Below are positions 5,904 through 11,537 of a stretch of 11,570 nucleotides of DNA, in pieces. Source of the DNA: an uncultured Clostridia bacterium. Lineage in GTDB: Bacteria; Bacillota; Clostridia; Oscillospirales; Acutalibacteraceae. The first letter of the stretch is position 1, and each line of letters starts with the position of its first letter. Both the position numbers and the translations under genes were made by a program. The notes under the pieces are model-generated. The model saw nothing but the letters and a program-made list of their open reading frames with translations. It was not told where the DNA came from and searched no databases. Location: contig CALGRR010000048.1 in NCBI GenBank assembly GCA_937880805.1, positions 1-11,570 on the forward strand, read 5' to 3'.

Positions 5904-5963
5904 GCCGGACGCTGAGAATTAAGGGATAGAAATATCCTAATGTTCTTGGTGTCCGGCTTTTTT
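5904..5963 (+). terminator. Large intrinsic terminator after the polymerase operon
   Basis: GCCGGAC (5904-5910) pairs with GTCCGGC (5951-5957). The stem continues through CTGAGAA with TTCTTGG and closes with GGATA-GAAA-TATCC, about 20 pairs in all, followed by six T residues (5958-5963). It lies 60 bases after the Com-like stop codon. It should end the polymerase operon unless it is bypassed or regulated. Confidence 0.8.
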
Positions 5964-6024
5964 GTCGCTCCCGAAAGGAGCAAGACCGTGACATATAAGT
6001 GGCTGGCATATATCGCCAAGTATC

Positions 6025-6084
6025 CGTAATCTCCGAATTTTTGATTTCAACCAAATTCAAAAATTCAAATTCAAGGAGATTACG
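6025..6084 (+). promoter_or_regulatory. Long hairpin burying the ribosome binding site of the sigma-like gene
   Basis: CGTAATCTCC (6025-6034) is perfectly complementary to GGAGATTACG (6075-6084), which contains the Shine-Dalgarno sequence of the gene starting at 6088. A second perfect 10-bp helix stacks inside it: GAATTTTTGA (6035-6044) with TCAAAAATTC (6057-6066), loop 6045-6056, and a bulge on the 3' side (6067-6074). Together this makes 20 pairs that block ribosome entry. A small GCTCC-CGAAA-GGAGC hairpin lies upstream at 5967-5981; its GGAG could compete for the CTCC at 6031-6034. Confidence 0.8.
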
Positions 6085-6087
6085 ACA

Positions 6088-6672
6088 ATGACAAAACTTA
6101 CATTAGAACAACAGGAATTATTATTTGCGAATGACTGCAAGCTCATCAATCTGCGGTATGAATACCACGGTTACACCGGCACGGAGAAATGGGCGATTGT
6201 AACAGAACTGGCGGAAGAAGAATTGTGGGTTAAATACCCTGATGTTATCCGTCGGTACACTCCGTTCATTCTGCTTTCTATGGCTCAGGGCGAAGTGATT
6301 GATGAGTCATACAGAAACAACGATAAGTACGAAAAGCGAGCAAAAAGAACAATCGATGTGTATGGATATGAAGATGACATCTCTGAACAGTTCCACCGGG
6401 GACTGATTACTCCGTTTGTTGACCCGTTTGAGCAAGCGGAAGAAGAACGGATTGAGGAAGAAAGGGAACAGCTTCGCCAGTTAGAAATTGCAAAAGTCAG
6501 AAAGGTCTTGGAAATGCTGAAACCTGTTCAGAGAGAACGACTGATAAAAGCGATTTTGTTAGGTATGAGTTCAAGAAAAATTGCAAAGGAAGAAGGAGTA
6601 TATTACAGCGTTGTAGATAAGTCGATTGCCGCTGCAAGAAAAAATTTCAAGAAATTTTATGAAAACCTCTGA
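6088..6672 (+). CDS. Sigma-70 region 4-like helix-turn-helix protein
   Basis: The 194-residue protein ends in a helix-turn-helix that resembles sigma factor region 4: VLEMLKPVQRERLIKAILLGMSSRKIAKEEGVYYSVVDKSIAAARK, about 141-186. The N-terminal 120 residues are acidic and helical and do not show the usual region 2 motifs that contact the -10 box, so it may be a transcription activator rather than a full sigma factor. Proteins of this kind (for example Orf7 of Tn916) sit upstream of xis and int in Tn916-like elements and help switch on recombination or transfer. Its ribosome binding site GGAG (6075-6078) is locked in a 20-bp hairpin, so synthesis appears controlled at translation. No good promoter is visible between 5963 and 6088; a weak GTGACA and TATATC pair with 15-base spacing (5988-6014) is the best candidate. 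Confidence 0.78.
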   Translation: MTKLTLEQQELLFANDCKLINLRYEYHGYTGTEKWAIVTELAEEELWVKYPDVIRRYTPFILLSMAQGEVIDESYRNNDKYEKRAKRTIDVYGYEDDISEQFHRGLITPFVDPFEQAEEERIEEEREQLRQLEIAKVRKVLEMLKPVQRERLIKAILLGMSSRKIAKEEGVYYSVVDKSIAAARKNFKKFYENL

Positions 6673-6680
6673 TTTTGGGT

Positions 6681-6746
6681 GTGCATTTTGACCCCCTTTG
6701 TCCAAATGAGTGAAGGGGTTATTTCAATTCCGGATACGAAATGCAC
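6681..6746. promoter_or_regulatory. Nested inverted repeats between the sigma-like and PemK genes
   Basis: GTGCATTT (6681-6688) is complementary to AAATGCAC (6739-6746), and inside it CCCCTT (6693-6698) pairs with AAGGGG (6713-6718). The inner hairpin is followed by TTATTTC and may act as a weak terminator for the sigma-like gene. The outer arms could be a binding dyad or form an RNA that affects expression of the PemK-like gene. Confidence 0.45.
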
Positions 6747-6781
6747 TTTCAAGACTAAATGAACAGAGAGGTTATACATAT

Positions 6782-7342
6782 ATGCAGAGAAAAGAAATTC
6801 AGCGTGGAGATTTATTCTACTACGATTTTGGAAAAAGAGAGGGGTCTGTCCAGTCGGGTGAGAGACCTGTAATGGTAATTCAGGCGGACAACTTTAATGC
6901 AAATGCTCCGACAATTATTGTTGCTGCTGTTACGGCTGTGATGAAAAAGAAGTATCTTCCTTCACACATCATTTTGGGTGAGGACTTCGGTCTGAAGAAG
7001 CCGTCAATGGTTCTTCTTGAACAGATACAAACCGTCAATAAGGACGAACTGACAGACTACATTGGTTCGGTAAACGACGAAAGGCTTTGGAAGCAAATTA
7101 ACGCAGCTCTTAAAAAGACTTTCGGTTTATGGATTTACAACACAGACAGAAACGGAGATGTTCGCTGCTTATGTCCCAAGTGCCTGAGCGACTATATCCA
7201 CGACCCGAATTATGTTGTCAGGCGTCTTGACCTTTTTGCGAAAAGCAAAGACAACTGCGATAAGTGCAATAACAGCGGTTGGGATTATATCGTTTATGAC
7301 AAACGCACCTCGGTAAAAGGAAAGGGGTGCAGAAATGTCTAA
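6782..7342 (+). CDS. PemK/MazF-family protein with C-terminal zinc ribbon
   Basis: Residues 5-115 form a PemK/MazF domain. IQRGDLFYYDFG opens the first strands, GSVQSGERPVMVIQ (21-34) carries the conserved arginine R28, and VAAVTA (48-53) carries the conserved threonine T51, as in active ribonucleases that cut mRNA. Residues 116-186 are an extension with cysteine pairs C131-C134 and C159-C162 that probably bind zinc. The start at 6782 is chosen because GAGAGG lies about ten bases upstream and the domain begins there; the longer frame from 6710 runs through an inverted repeat. No MazE- or PemI-like antitoxin gene is adjacent: upstream is the sigma-like gene and downstream are excisionase-like genes, the first overlapping by eight bases. 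It may be an orphan toxin, a recruited regulatory RNase, or neutralised by an unusual partner. Confidence 0.82.
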   Translation: MQRKEIQRGDLFYYDFGKREGSVQSGERPVMVIQADNFNANAPTIIVAAVTAVMKKKYLPSHIILGEDFGLKKPSMVLLEQIQTVNKDELTDYIGSVNDERLWKQINAALKKTFGLWIYNTDRNGDVRCLCPKCLSDYIHDPNYVVRRLDLFAKSKDNCDKCNNSGWDYIVYDKRTSVKGKGCRNV

Positions 7343-7556
7343 ACAAATCAGGAACAAGTTCAAATATGATATTCCGATTTATCACAGACCTATTATTTCC
7401 GTTGACGAAGCGACAGCTTATTCAGGAATAGGCAGAACCAAATTGTATGAGTTGACCACAATGGAAAATTGCCCCTTTGTAATTTGGGTAGGGACACGAA
7501 GGGTGATTAAAAGAAAATCATTTGTTGAGTATCTTGAAAGGCAATACTCAATTTAG
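7335..7556 (+). CDS. Excisionase-like protein 1 of 5
   Basis: The 73-residue protein has the compact winged-helix layout of Tn916 Xis: a short basic lead, IPIYHRPIISVDEATAYSGIGRTKLYELT (helix-turn-helix, about 13-41), CPFVIWVGTRRVIKRKSF (wing, 46-63), and a final helix ending YSI. Family members bend DNA at the element ends and steer the integrase towards excision; some act as transcription regulators. It overlaps the end of the PemK gene by eight bases, so it belongs to that transcript, and a terminator follows it. It is about two-thirds identical to copy 2, including its lead sequence, which indicates a tandem duplication. Being farthest from int and cut off by a terminator, it may have a regulatory job. 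Confidence 0.82.
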   Translation: MSKQIRNKFKYDIPIYHRPIISVDEATAYSGIGRTKLYELTTMENCPFVIWVGTRRVIKRKSFVEYLERQYSI

Positions 7557-7571
7557 CCTAAATGTCAAGTA

Positions 7572-7612
7572 TGCGATGAGTCAATTCGCATCATTGGCTC
7601 ATCGCAATTTTT
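7572..7612 (+). terminator. Intrinsic terminator inside the excisionase array
   Basis: A 14-bp stem (7572-7585 with 7593-7606, one G-U pair) with a seven-base loop is followed by five T residues (7608-7612). It lies between excisionase-like genes 1 and 2. No convincing promoter is visible between it and the next start at 7654, so the downstream genes probably depend on partial read-through or antitermination. Confidence 0.8.
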
Positions 7613-7653
7613 CCAGTATCCTTTATGGCAGAAACGGCAAGGAGGTCATAGAG

Positions 7654-7887
7654 ATGTCGGAAAAAAGAGCAACAAGAGTCAGGAATAAATATAAGTATGA
7701 TGTTCCTTTATGGCACAGACCCATACTGTCTGTGGCAGAGGCTACCGAGTATTTTGGAATAGGCAGCAACAAGATATATGAATTGACAGAAAAAGAAAAC
7801 TGCCCATTTGTTATTTGGATAGGTTCAAGGAGAGTTATTAAGAGAACTGCGTTTGAACGATTTCTTGAAAAGCAGTATTCGATTTAG
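7654..7887 (+). CDS. Excisionase-like protein 2 of 5
   Basis: This 77-residue protein has the same winged-helix plan as copy 1: VPLWHRPILSVAEATEYFGIGSNKIYELT, then CPFVIWIGSRRVIKR and an FLEKQYSI end. It is the closest relative of copy 1. The start at 7654 follows AAGGAGG at 7639-7645; upstream in-frame codons run through the terminator hairpin and are unlikely to be translated. It is the first gene after the internal terminator and heads the group that leads into int. Differences from copy 1 are concentrated at the surface of the recognition helix (GRTK against GSNK) and at charged sites of the last helix, so the two may prefer different DNA sites. Confidence 0.82.
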   Translation: MSEKRATRVRNKYKYDVPLWHRPILSVAEATEYFGIGSNKIYELTEKENCPFVIWIGSRRVIKRTAFERFLEKQYSI

Positions 7888-7908
7888 GTAGGAATGGAGG
7901 AAATAGAA

Positions 7909-8121
7909 ATGGCAGAGAATAAAAAGCAGTTTGAAATTCCGTTGTATGAAAAGCCTTTTCTTTCGATAGAAGAAGCGTCTGTATATACGGGAATCGGCAG
8001 AGACAAGTTATACGAACTTACAAATCCGGAAGATTGTCCTTTCGTTTTATGGATTGGCAATCGCCGAATGATTAAGAGAAGGGTTTTTGATGAGTACATT
8101 GAAAAATGCTACTCAATATGA
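7909..8121 (+). CDS. Excisionase-like protein 3 of 5
   Basis: The 70-residue protein keeps the signature of copies 1 and 2: IPLYEKPFLSIEEASVYTGIGRDKLYELT, CPFVLWIGNRRMIKRR and the YIEKCYSI end. I chose ATG 7909 because GGAGGAAA lies directly upstream of it at 7896-7903; the ATG at 7894 would contain that site. It begins 21 bases after copy 2 ends. Its lead peptide is shorter and acidic rather than basic. It probably binds DNA, but a role in excision rather than regulation is not shown. Confidence 0.8.
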   Translation: MAENKKQFEIPLYEKPFLSIEEASVYTGIGRDKLYELTNPEDCPFVLWIGNRRMIKRRVFDEYIEKCYSI

Positions 8122-8136
8122 TGGGAGGTGTTAGTA

Positions 8137-8370
8137 ATGGACAATAAAGAAACGGCAGAGCATTTTAGAAGCAGGAGTTCAGAAGTACCTTTATGGCACA
8201 GACAGAATATCTCAGTAGAAGAAGCCAGTGGGTACACAGGACTTGGAAGAGACACGATATATTCTCTCACGCAGGAAGATGACTGTGACTTTGTATTAAA
8301 AGTCGGACACAGAACGATGATAAAGCGAAAAAAGTTCGAGAATTATTTGGAAAACCTTTCGTCGATATAG
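8137..8370 (+). CDS. Excisionase-like protein 4 of 5
   Basis: The 77-residue protein is the most divergent of the first four. It keeps VPLWHRQNISVEEASGYTGLGRDTIYSLT and the wing VGHRTMIKRKKF, but has CDFVLK where the others have CPFVIW, and ends ENLSSI. The start at 8137 follows GGGAGG at 8123-8128. It lies 15 bases after copy 3 and 12 bases before copy 5, a spacing typical of one operon. The changed wing entry may alter how it contacts DNA. Confidence 0.8.
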   Translation: MDNKETAEHFRSRSSEVPLWHRQNISVEEASGYTGLGRDTIYSLTQEDDCDFVLKVGHRTMIKRKKFENYLENLSSI

Positions 8371-8382
8371 GAGGTGCTTTAG

Positions 8383-8634
8383 GTGTTAAGAGTTATTAGT
8401 GAAGAAATCACTGCTTACAGAAGGCAGATTGATGAAAGAAAAAATGATTTACCACTATGGGAACGAAAAGTCCTTACTTGTGATGAAGCAGCCGCATATT
8501 CCGGAATTGGTATTAGAAGGCTGAGAAAAATGGCATTGGCAAAAGGGTGTCCGTTTGCTATTGCAAATGGTACACAGATTTTGATAGCAAGAGAAAAGTT
8601 TGACGCTTATATGGATAAAGCGGAAAAGGTTTAG
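8383..8634 (+). CDS. xis: Excisionase (copy 5 of 5, closest to Tn916 Xis)
   Basis: The 83-residue protein stands directly before int, where the Tn916 xis gene sits. Its core LPLWERKVLTCDEAAAYSGIGIRRLRKMA follows Tn916 Xis (PIWER, LT-EEA, IG--KLRRLA) more closely than the other four copies, which have YEL or YSL in place of RRL or RKM. The wing is CPFAIANGTQILIAREKF. It starts with GTG at 8383, eight bases after AGGAGG. It lacks the YSI or SSI ending of its neighbours. It is the best candidate for the true recombination directionality factor, which would bend DNA at the element ends and favour excision by the integrase 12 bases downstream. Confidence 0.85.
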   Translation: MLRVISEEITAYRRQIDERKNDLPLWERKVLTCDEAAAYSGIGIRRLRKMALAKGCPFAIANGTQILIAREKFDAYMDKAEKV

Positions 8635-8646
8635 GAGGAAAATAAA

Positions 8647-9906
8647 ATGGCAAAGACAAAAAGACGAGATAAATCAAGAGTGGTTCTCCGTACAGGAGAA
8701 TCACAACGTGCAGACGGTACATATCATTATAGTTGGACGGATGCAAATCGCAAAAGGCGTTATGTATATGCCAAGACACTCGATGAGCTTCGCTACAAAG
8801 AGGAGCAGATTGAAAAAGATAAAAAAGACGGCATAAAGGCAGAAGCTCGATATACTACCCTCAATGATATGTATGAGCTTTGGAGAGACTTGAAACGAGG
8901 TCTTAAAAACAATACCTTTGAAAACTATAAGTATATGTATGAGACATTCGTTCGTAATCAAATTGGCTCAAAGACGGTATCTTCTTTGAAAAAGACAGAT
9001 ATTAAAAGGTTCTATAATTACCTTGCAGATGAAAGACATCTAAAACCGGCGACTATTGACAATATCCATACGGTTCTTCATCAGATTTTGGATATGGCAG
9101 TTGATGATGATTATCTCAGAAATAACCCTTCCAATAATGTGCTGAAAGAGTTAAAGCAGTCCCATTGTTTTCAAACGGAGAAACGCAGAGCCTTAACGAG
9201 ACCGGAACAGGAATTATTTTTGAGCTATCTGAAGAATACACCGTCTGCAAGTTTGTGGTATCCAATTTTTGCGGTGTTGGTTGGAACGGGACTTCGTGTT
9301 GGTGAAGCAACGGGTCTCAGATGGTGCGACATTGATTTGGACGAAGGAATTATCAATGTTAATCATACGCTGGTATATTATGACCATAGAACCGACGGTA
9401 GTAAGCGTGGCTGCTATTTTAATATCAATACCACGAAAACGCCGGCTGGCAAACGCCAAGTCCCGATGTTGGATTTCGTCAAAGAAGCATTCCTTATGGA
9501 AAAAGAAAGACAGGAGCTTCTTGATATTCATTGTGAAGCTGTTGTAGACGGATATACTGATTTTATCTTTCTTAACCGTTTTGGACAACCGCAACATCAG
9601 GCAACCCTTAACAAAGCAATCCGTCGTATTATCCGTGACTGCAATGATGAACAGCTTTTGAAAGATGAAAATGCAAAGGTTTTGCTTCCGCATTTTAGCT
9701 GCCACTCATTAAGGCATACATTCACGACAAGAATGTGTGAAGCAGGGGTTAATGTAAAGGTTATCCAGGATACGCTTGGACACAAAGATATTTCTACAAC
9801 CCTTAATATTTATACCGATGTGACGAAGGAGTTAAGGAGGTCTGAATTTGAAGGTCTTGACTCGTACTTCAAAAATGAGTATAATAAGGCGAATGAAGTA
9901 TTATAA
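8647..9906 (+). CDS. int: Tn916-family tyrosine integrase
   Basis: The 419-residue protein catalyses site-specific integration and excision of the element. Residues 1-60 form the small arm-site-binding domain of the Tn916 type, 65-165 the SAM-like core-binding domain (TLNDMYELWRDLKRGLK onwards), and 180-405 the catalytic domain. All active-site residues are visible: R217 in GTGLRVGEATGLRW, K264 in TTKTPAGKRQVP, H353 and R356 in HSLRHTF, H379 in LGHKD, and the nucleophile Y389 in NIYTDVT. The length is close to that of Tn916 Int (405), so the gene is intact. It starts behind AGGAGG, 12 bases after xis. It is the last gene of the element on this side. Confidence 0.96.
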   Translation: MAKTKRRDKSRVVLRTGESQRADGTYHYSWTDANRKRRYVYAKTLDELRYKEEQIEKDKKDGIKAEARYTTLNDMYELWRDLKRGLKNNTFENYKYMYETFVRNQIGSKTVSSLKKTDIKRFYNYLADERHLKPATIDNIHTVLHQILDMAVDDDYLRNNPSNNVLKELKQSHCFQTEKRRALTRPEQELFLSYLKNTPSASLWYPIFAVLVGTGLRVGEATGLRWCDIDLDEGIINVNHTLVYYDHRTDGSKRGCYFNINTTKTPAGKRQVPMLDFVKEAFLMEKERQELLDIHCEAVVDGYTDFIFLNRFGQPQHQATLNKAIRRIIRDCNDEQLLKDENAKVLLPHFSCHSLRHTFTTRMCEAGVNVKVIQDTLGHKDISTTLNIYTDVTKELRRSEFEGLDSYFKNEYNKANEVL

Positions 9907-9930
9907 ACTGCTCGTTTTCGTGGGCATTAG

Positions 9931-9960
9931 ATTTACATCATTTACACCAATTTCTACAAA
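9931..9960 (+). repeat. Direct repeats after int, candidate integrase arm sites
   Basis: ATTTACATCA (9931-9940) is followed at once by ATTTACACCA (9940-9949) and a looser copy (ATTTCTACAAA, 9950-9960). Short direct repeats of about ten bases just beyond int are typical arm-type sites for the N-terminal domain of Tn916-like integrases. The core crossover site is not identifiable because the other end of the element is not recognised. Confidence 0.45.
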
Positions 9961-10007
9961 TAATGCTGCTCCGAGGGTGTACGTTTAGGAGATAGGAAAG
10001 TCTAAAA

Positions 10008-10127
10008 ATGGGCTTCAAACAACATATCAGTAGAACTTGGCAGATGATAGAACAGCAAGTGAATGATGTACCATTTCGTCCCAACGATGAAGCCTCTGGA
10101 TTAAGAAAACGAACACCCTATGACTGA
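10008..10127 (+). CDS. Possible small protein (39 codons), doubtful
   Basis: An ATG preceded by AGGAAAG (9994-10000) opens a 39-codon frame with a plausible composition (MGFKQHISRTWQMIEQQVND, then VPFRPNDEASGLRK). Its last codons form the 5' arm of the terminator at 10112-10147. I do not recognise it. It could be a genuine small protein, or the 3' end of a host gene restored or cut by integration. Confidence 0.28.
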   Translation: MGFKQHISRTWQMIEQQVNDVPFRPNDEASGLRKRTPYD

Positions 10128-10147
10128 AAAGTCATAGGGTGTTTTTT
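10112..10147 (+). terminator. Strong intrinsic terminator after int
   Basis: A perfect 13-bp stem (10113-10125 with 10130-10142), extended by an A-T pair, with a GAAA tetraloop, is followed by an unbroken T run to 10147. It is placed to end the xis-int transcript. The segment from 10148 to 10285 has no gene; it holds only an inverted repeat ATTGCAAAAT (10186-10195) and ATTTTGCAAT (10277-10286). Confidence 0.9.
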
Positions 10148-10285
10148 GCATATTCTTATCAAACAGACCGACAAATTGGAATTTGATTGCAAAATGATTA
10201 ATGTTTTCTACTCTTGCGATTCTTTTTCCACTGACCGATTTTATCAAAAGCACCCAAGCAATGCAAGGCATACAATATTTTGCAA

Positions 10286-10597
10286 TTATTTTTTAATCAG
10301 ATCTTTCACAAACATTGCGATGGTGTCGAGCTGTCTATCGTCAAGCTTCTTCATATCATTGACGATTGCATCAAGTTTAGAAGTGTTGGAAACTTCCATA
10401 TCGAAGAACTCACTTGGGGTTACGCCCAAATACTCGCAGATATAGAAGATACCTGTCAGCGACGGAAGCGACTTCCCGGTTTCAATGTTATTAATATAAC
10501 CCGGATTCTGTCCCATCGACAAGCTCATGTCACGAGCCGACACTCCTTTTTTCTCCCTCAACCTTGCTAAACGAAGTGCAAAATCTTTCTCATCCAT
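10286..10597 (-). CDS. XRE-family helix-turn-helix regulator
   Basis: The 103-residue protein has an XRE helix-turn-helix at about 7-62: LARLREKKGVSARDMSLSMGQ, the recognition segment NPGYINNIETGKSLPS, and the closing helix YICEYLGVTPSEFF. The rest is a charged helix (KLDAIVNDMKKLDDRQLDTIAMFVKDL) likely used for dimer formation. The ATG at 10597 has GGGCGGTG upstream. It is transcribed away from the SLOG gene, and the 212-base gap between them holds a strong promoter with a TATTGCAATA palindrome, so it may control its neighbour. No clear terminator follows it on the minus strand. It is unlike the XRE repressor at 2538-2948, apart from the shared fold. Confidence 0.87.
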   Translation of the reverse strand: MDEKDFALRLARLREKKGVSARDMSLSMGQNPGYINNIETGKSLPSLTGIFYICEYLGVTPSEFFDMEVSNTSKLDAIVNDMKKLDDRQLDTIAMFVKDLIKK

Positions 10598-10670
10598 TCT
10601 GTATCACCGCCCTTTATAATATTTTAACCCATACGACATTGAAAATTATTTGTTAACAGGCTGTAATACT

Positions 10671-10700
10671 ATTGCAATATTGGTTTATAGATGTTATAAT
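10671..10700 (+). promoter_or_regulatory. Promoter of the SLOG gene pair with overlapping palindrome
   Basis: TTGCAA (10672-10677) and a consensus TATAAT (10695-10700) lie 17 bases apart. The -35 box is within the perfect palindrome TATTGCAATA (10670-10679), a plausible operator for the divergent XRE regulator. The predicted transcript has a leader of about 100 bases before the gene at 10810. Confidence 0.7.
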
Positions 10701-10809
10701 AATATATTACATAGGAATACACCCCACAATTAGTTTGTTATATAAATATGAAACCAGTAGGATGGCTCCATGAAAGATTTATCGGTATAATCCCTTTTAG
10801 GAGAGCAAC

Positions 10810-11292
10810 ATGGAAATATACACAGTAACATTTTTAGGACACAGAACAATCCACTATATGCGAGAGGTGGAAGAACGACTTGATGAGCTCATACGAAAAC
10901 TGCTCCGAGAAAAGTATTACGTTGATTTCCTTGTCGGTCGCAACGGTGAGTTTGACACGATGGCATCCGCAGCCATCCGCAGAGCAAAGCAAGCGATAGG
11001 AGATCACAACAGCACTTTCACGCTTGTCCTTCCGTATTTGACCGCAGAGTATAAGAACAGCGAAAAATACTTTGAAGAATACTACGATGAAATAGAGGTA
11101 TGTGAAGAATCGTCCAAAGCACATTTCAAAAGTGCGATTCAGATCAGGAACAGGTACATGATAGACAGAGCCGACCTCGTGGTGTGCTATATAGATCACG
11201 AATCAGGCGGCGCCTTTCAATCTATTAAGTATGCACGTTCAATCAATAAAGAGATAATAAACCTTGCATATGATGAGAGGACAGATGAATGA
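10810..11292 (+). CDS. SLOG-family (DUF1273/YpsA-like) nucleotide-binding protein
   Basis: The 160-residue protein has the Rossmann-like fold of the SLOG superfamily. The first strand and loop read YTVTFLGHRTI (4-14). DFLVGRNGEFDTMASAAIRRAK (39-60) gives the glycine-containing loop and helix, and RADLVVCYIDHESGGAFQSIKYA (about 123-145) gives the late strand with the GG phosphate-binding turn. Family members bind nucleotides or nucleotide-derived ligands; some act as sensors in stress or anti-phage systems, but the exact ligand is not known here. AGGAGAG precedes the ATG. The final codons overlap the ATG of the next gene, so the two are translated together. It carries no membrane segment. Confidence 0.82.
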   Translation: MEIYTVTFLGHRTIHYMREVEERLDELIRKLLREKYYVDFLVGRNGEFDTMASAAIRRAKQAIGDHNSTFTLVLPYLTAEYKNSEKYFEEYYDEIEVCEESSKAHFKSAIQIRNRYMIDRADLVVCYIDHESGGAFQSIKYARSINKEIINLAYDERTDE

Positions 11293-11537
11293 GCGAGAAA
11301 GAATTTGACGAATTGATCAAGGTAGCATCATCCGATATATTTGATGAAGCCTTTGATCTTGATGGAAATACCGAGTCTGTTGAAGTCAGCCATCGCCATA
11401 AGATTAGGATGAATCGAATCTTCCGAGAACGAGTCGGAGGTAAGTTCTTGCCTTACCCGGAGGTCGACAACCTATTTGAAAAAGCACGAAGCTGGGTTGT
11501 AATAAAACTGCATCTTGTAAAGCAAGCCAGACCATGA
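11289..11537 (+). CDS. Small unknown protein paired with the SLOG gene
   Basis: The gene overlaps the SLOG stop by four bases (ATGA), so the two are almost certainly co-translated. It codes for 82 residues: an acidic helical lead (SEKEFDELIKVASSDIFDEAFDLD), a segment HRHKIRMNRIFRERVGG and a basic end. The acidic lead followed by an H-x-x-R-M-x-R-I-F helix recalls the cytoplasmic N-terminus of small proteins that accompany ECF sigma factors in Clostridia, but there is no sigma gene, zinc motif or membrane segment here. The function is unknown. The end (SWVVIKLHLVKQARP) gives no sign of whether the protein is complete. Confidence 0.7.
   Translation: MSEKEFDELIKVASSDIFDEAFDLDGNTESVEVSHRHKIRMNRIFRERVGGKFLPYPEVDNLFEKARSWVVIKLHLVKQARP

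Noticed and set aside
6706..6762. 18-codon ATG frame between the sigma-like and PemK genes, considered as an antitoxin or leader peptide
   Set aside because: It has no ribosome binding site, is too short for a known antitoxin and lies within inverted repeats.
7335..8634. Tandem repeat array considered as CRISPR or satellite-like repeats
   Set aside because: The periodicity comes from homologous protein-coding genes that have diverged at the DNA level; there are no short identical repeats with unique spacers.
9214..9705. 163-codon minus-strand frame opposite int
   Set aside because: It lies wholly within the integrase gene, whose catalytic residues are all in the plus frame.
10748..10828. 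26-codon frame overlapping the SLOG start
   Set aside because: No ribosome binding site and no convincing composition; probably untranslated leader.
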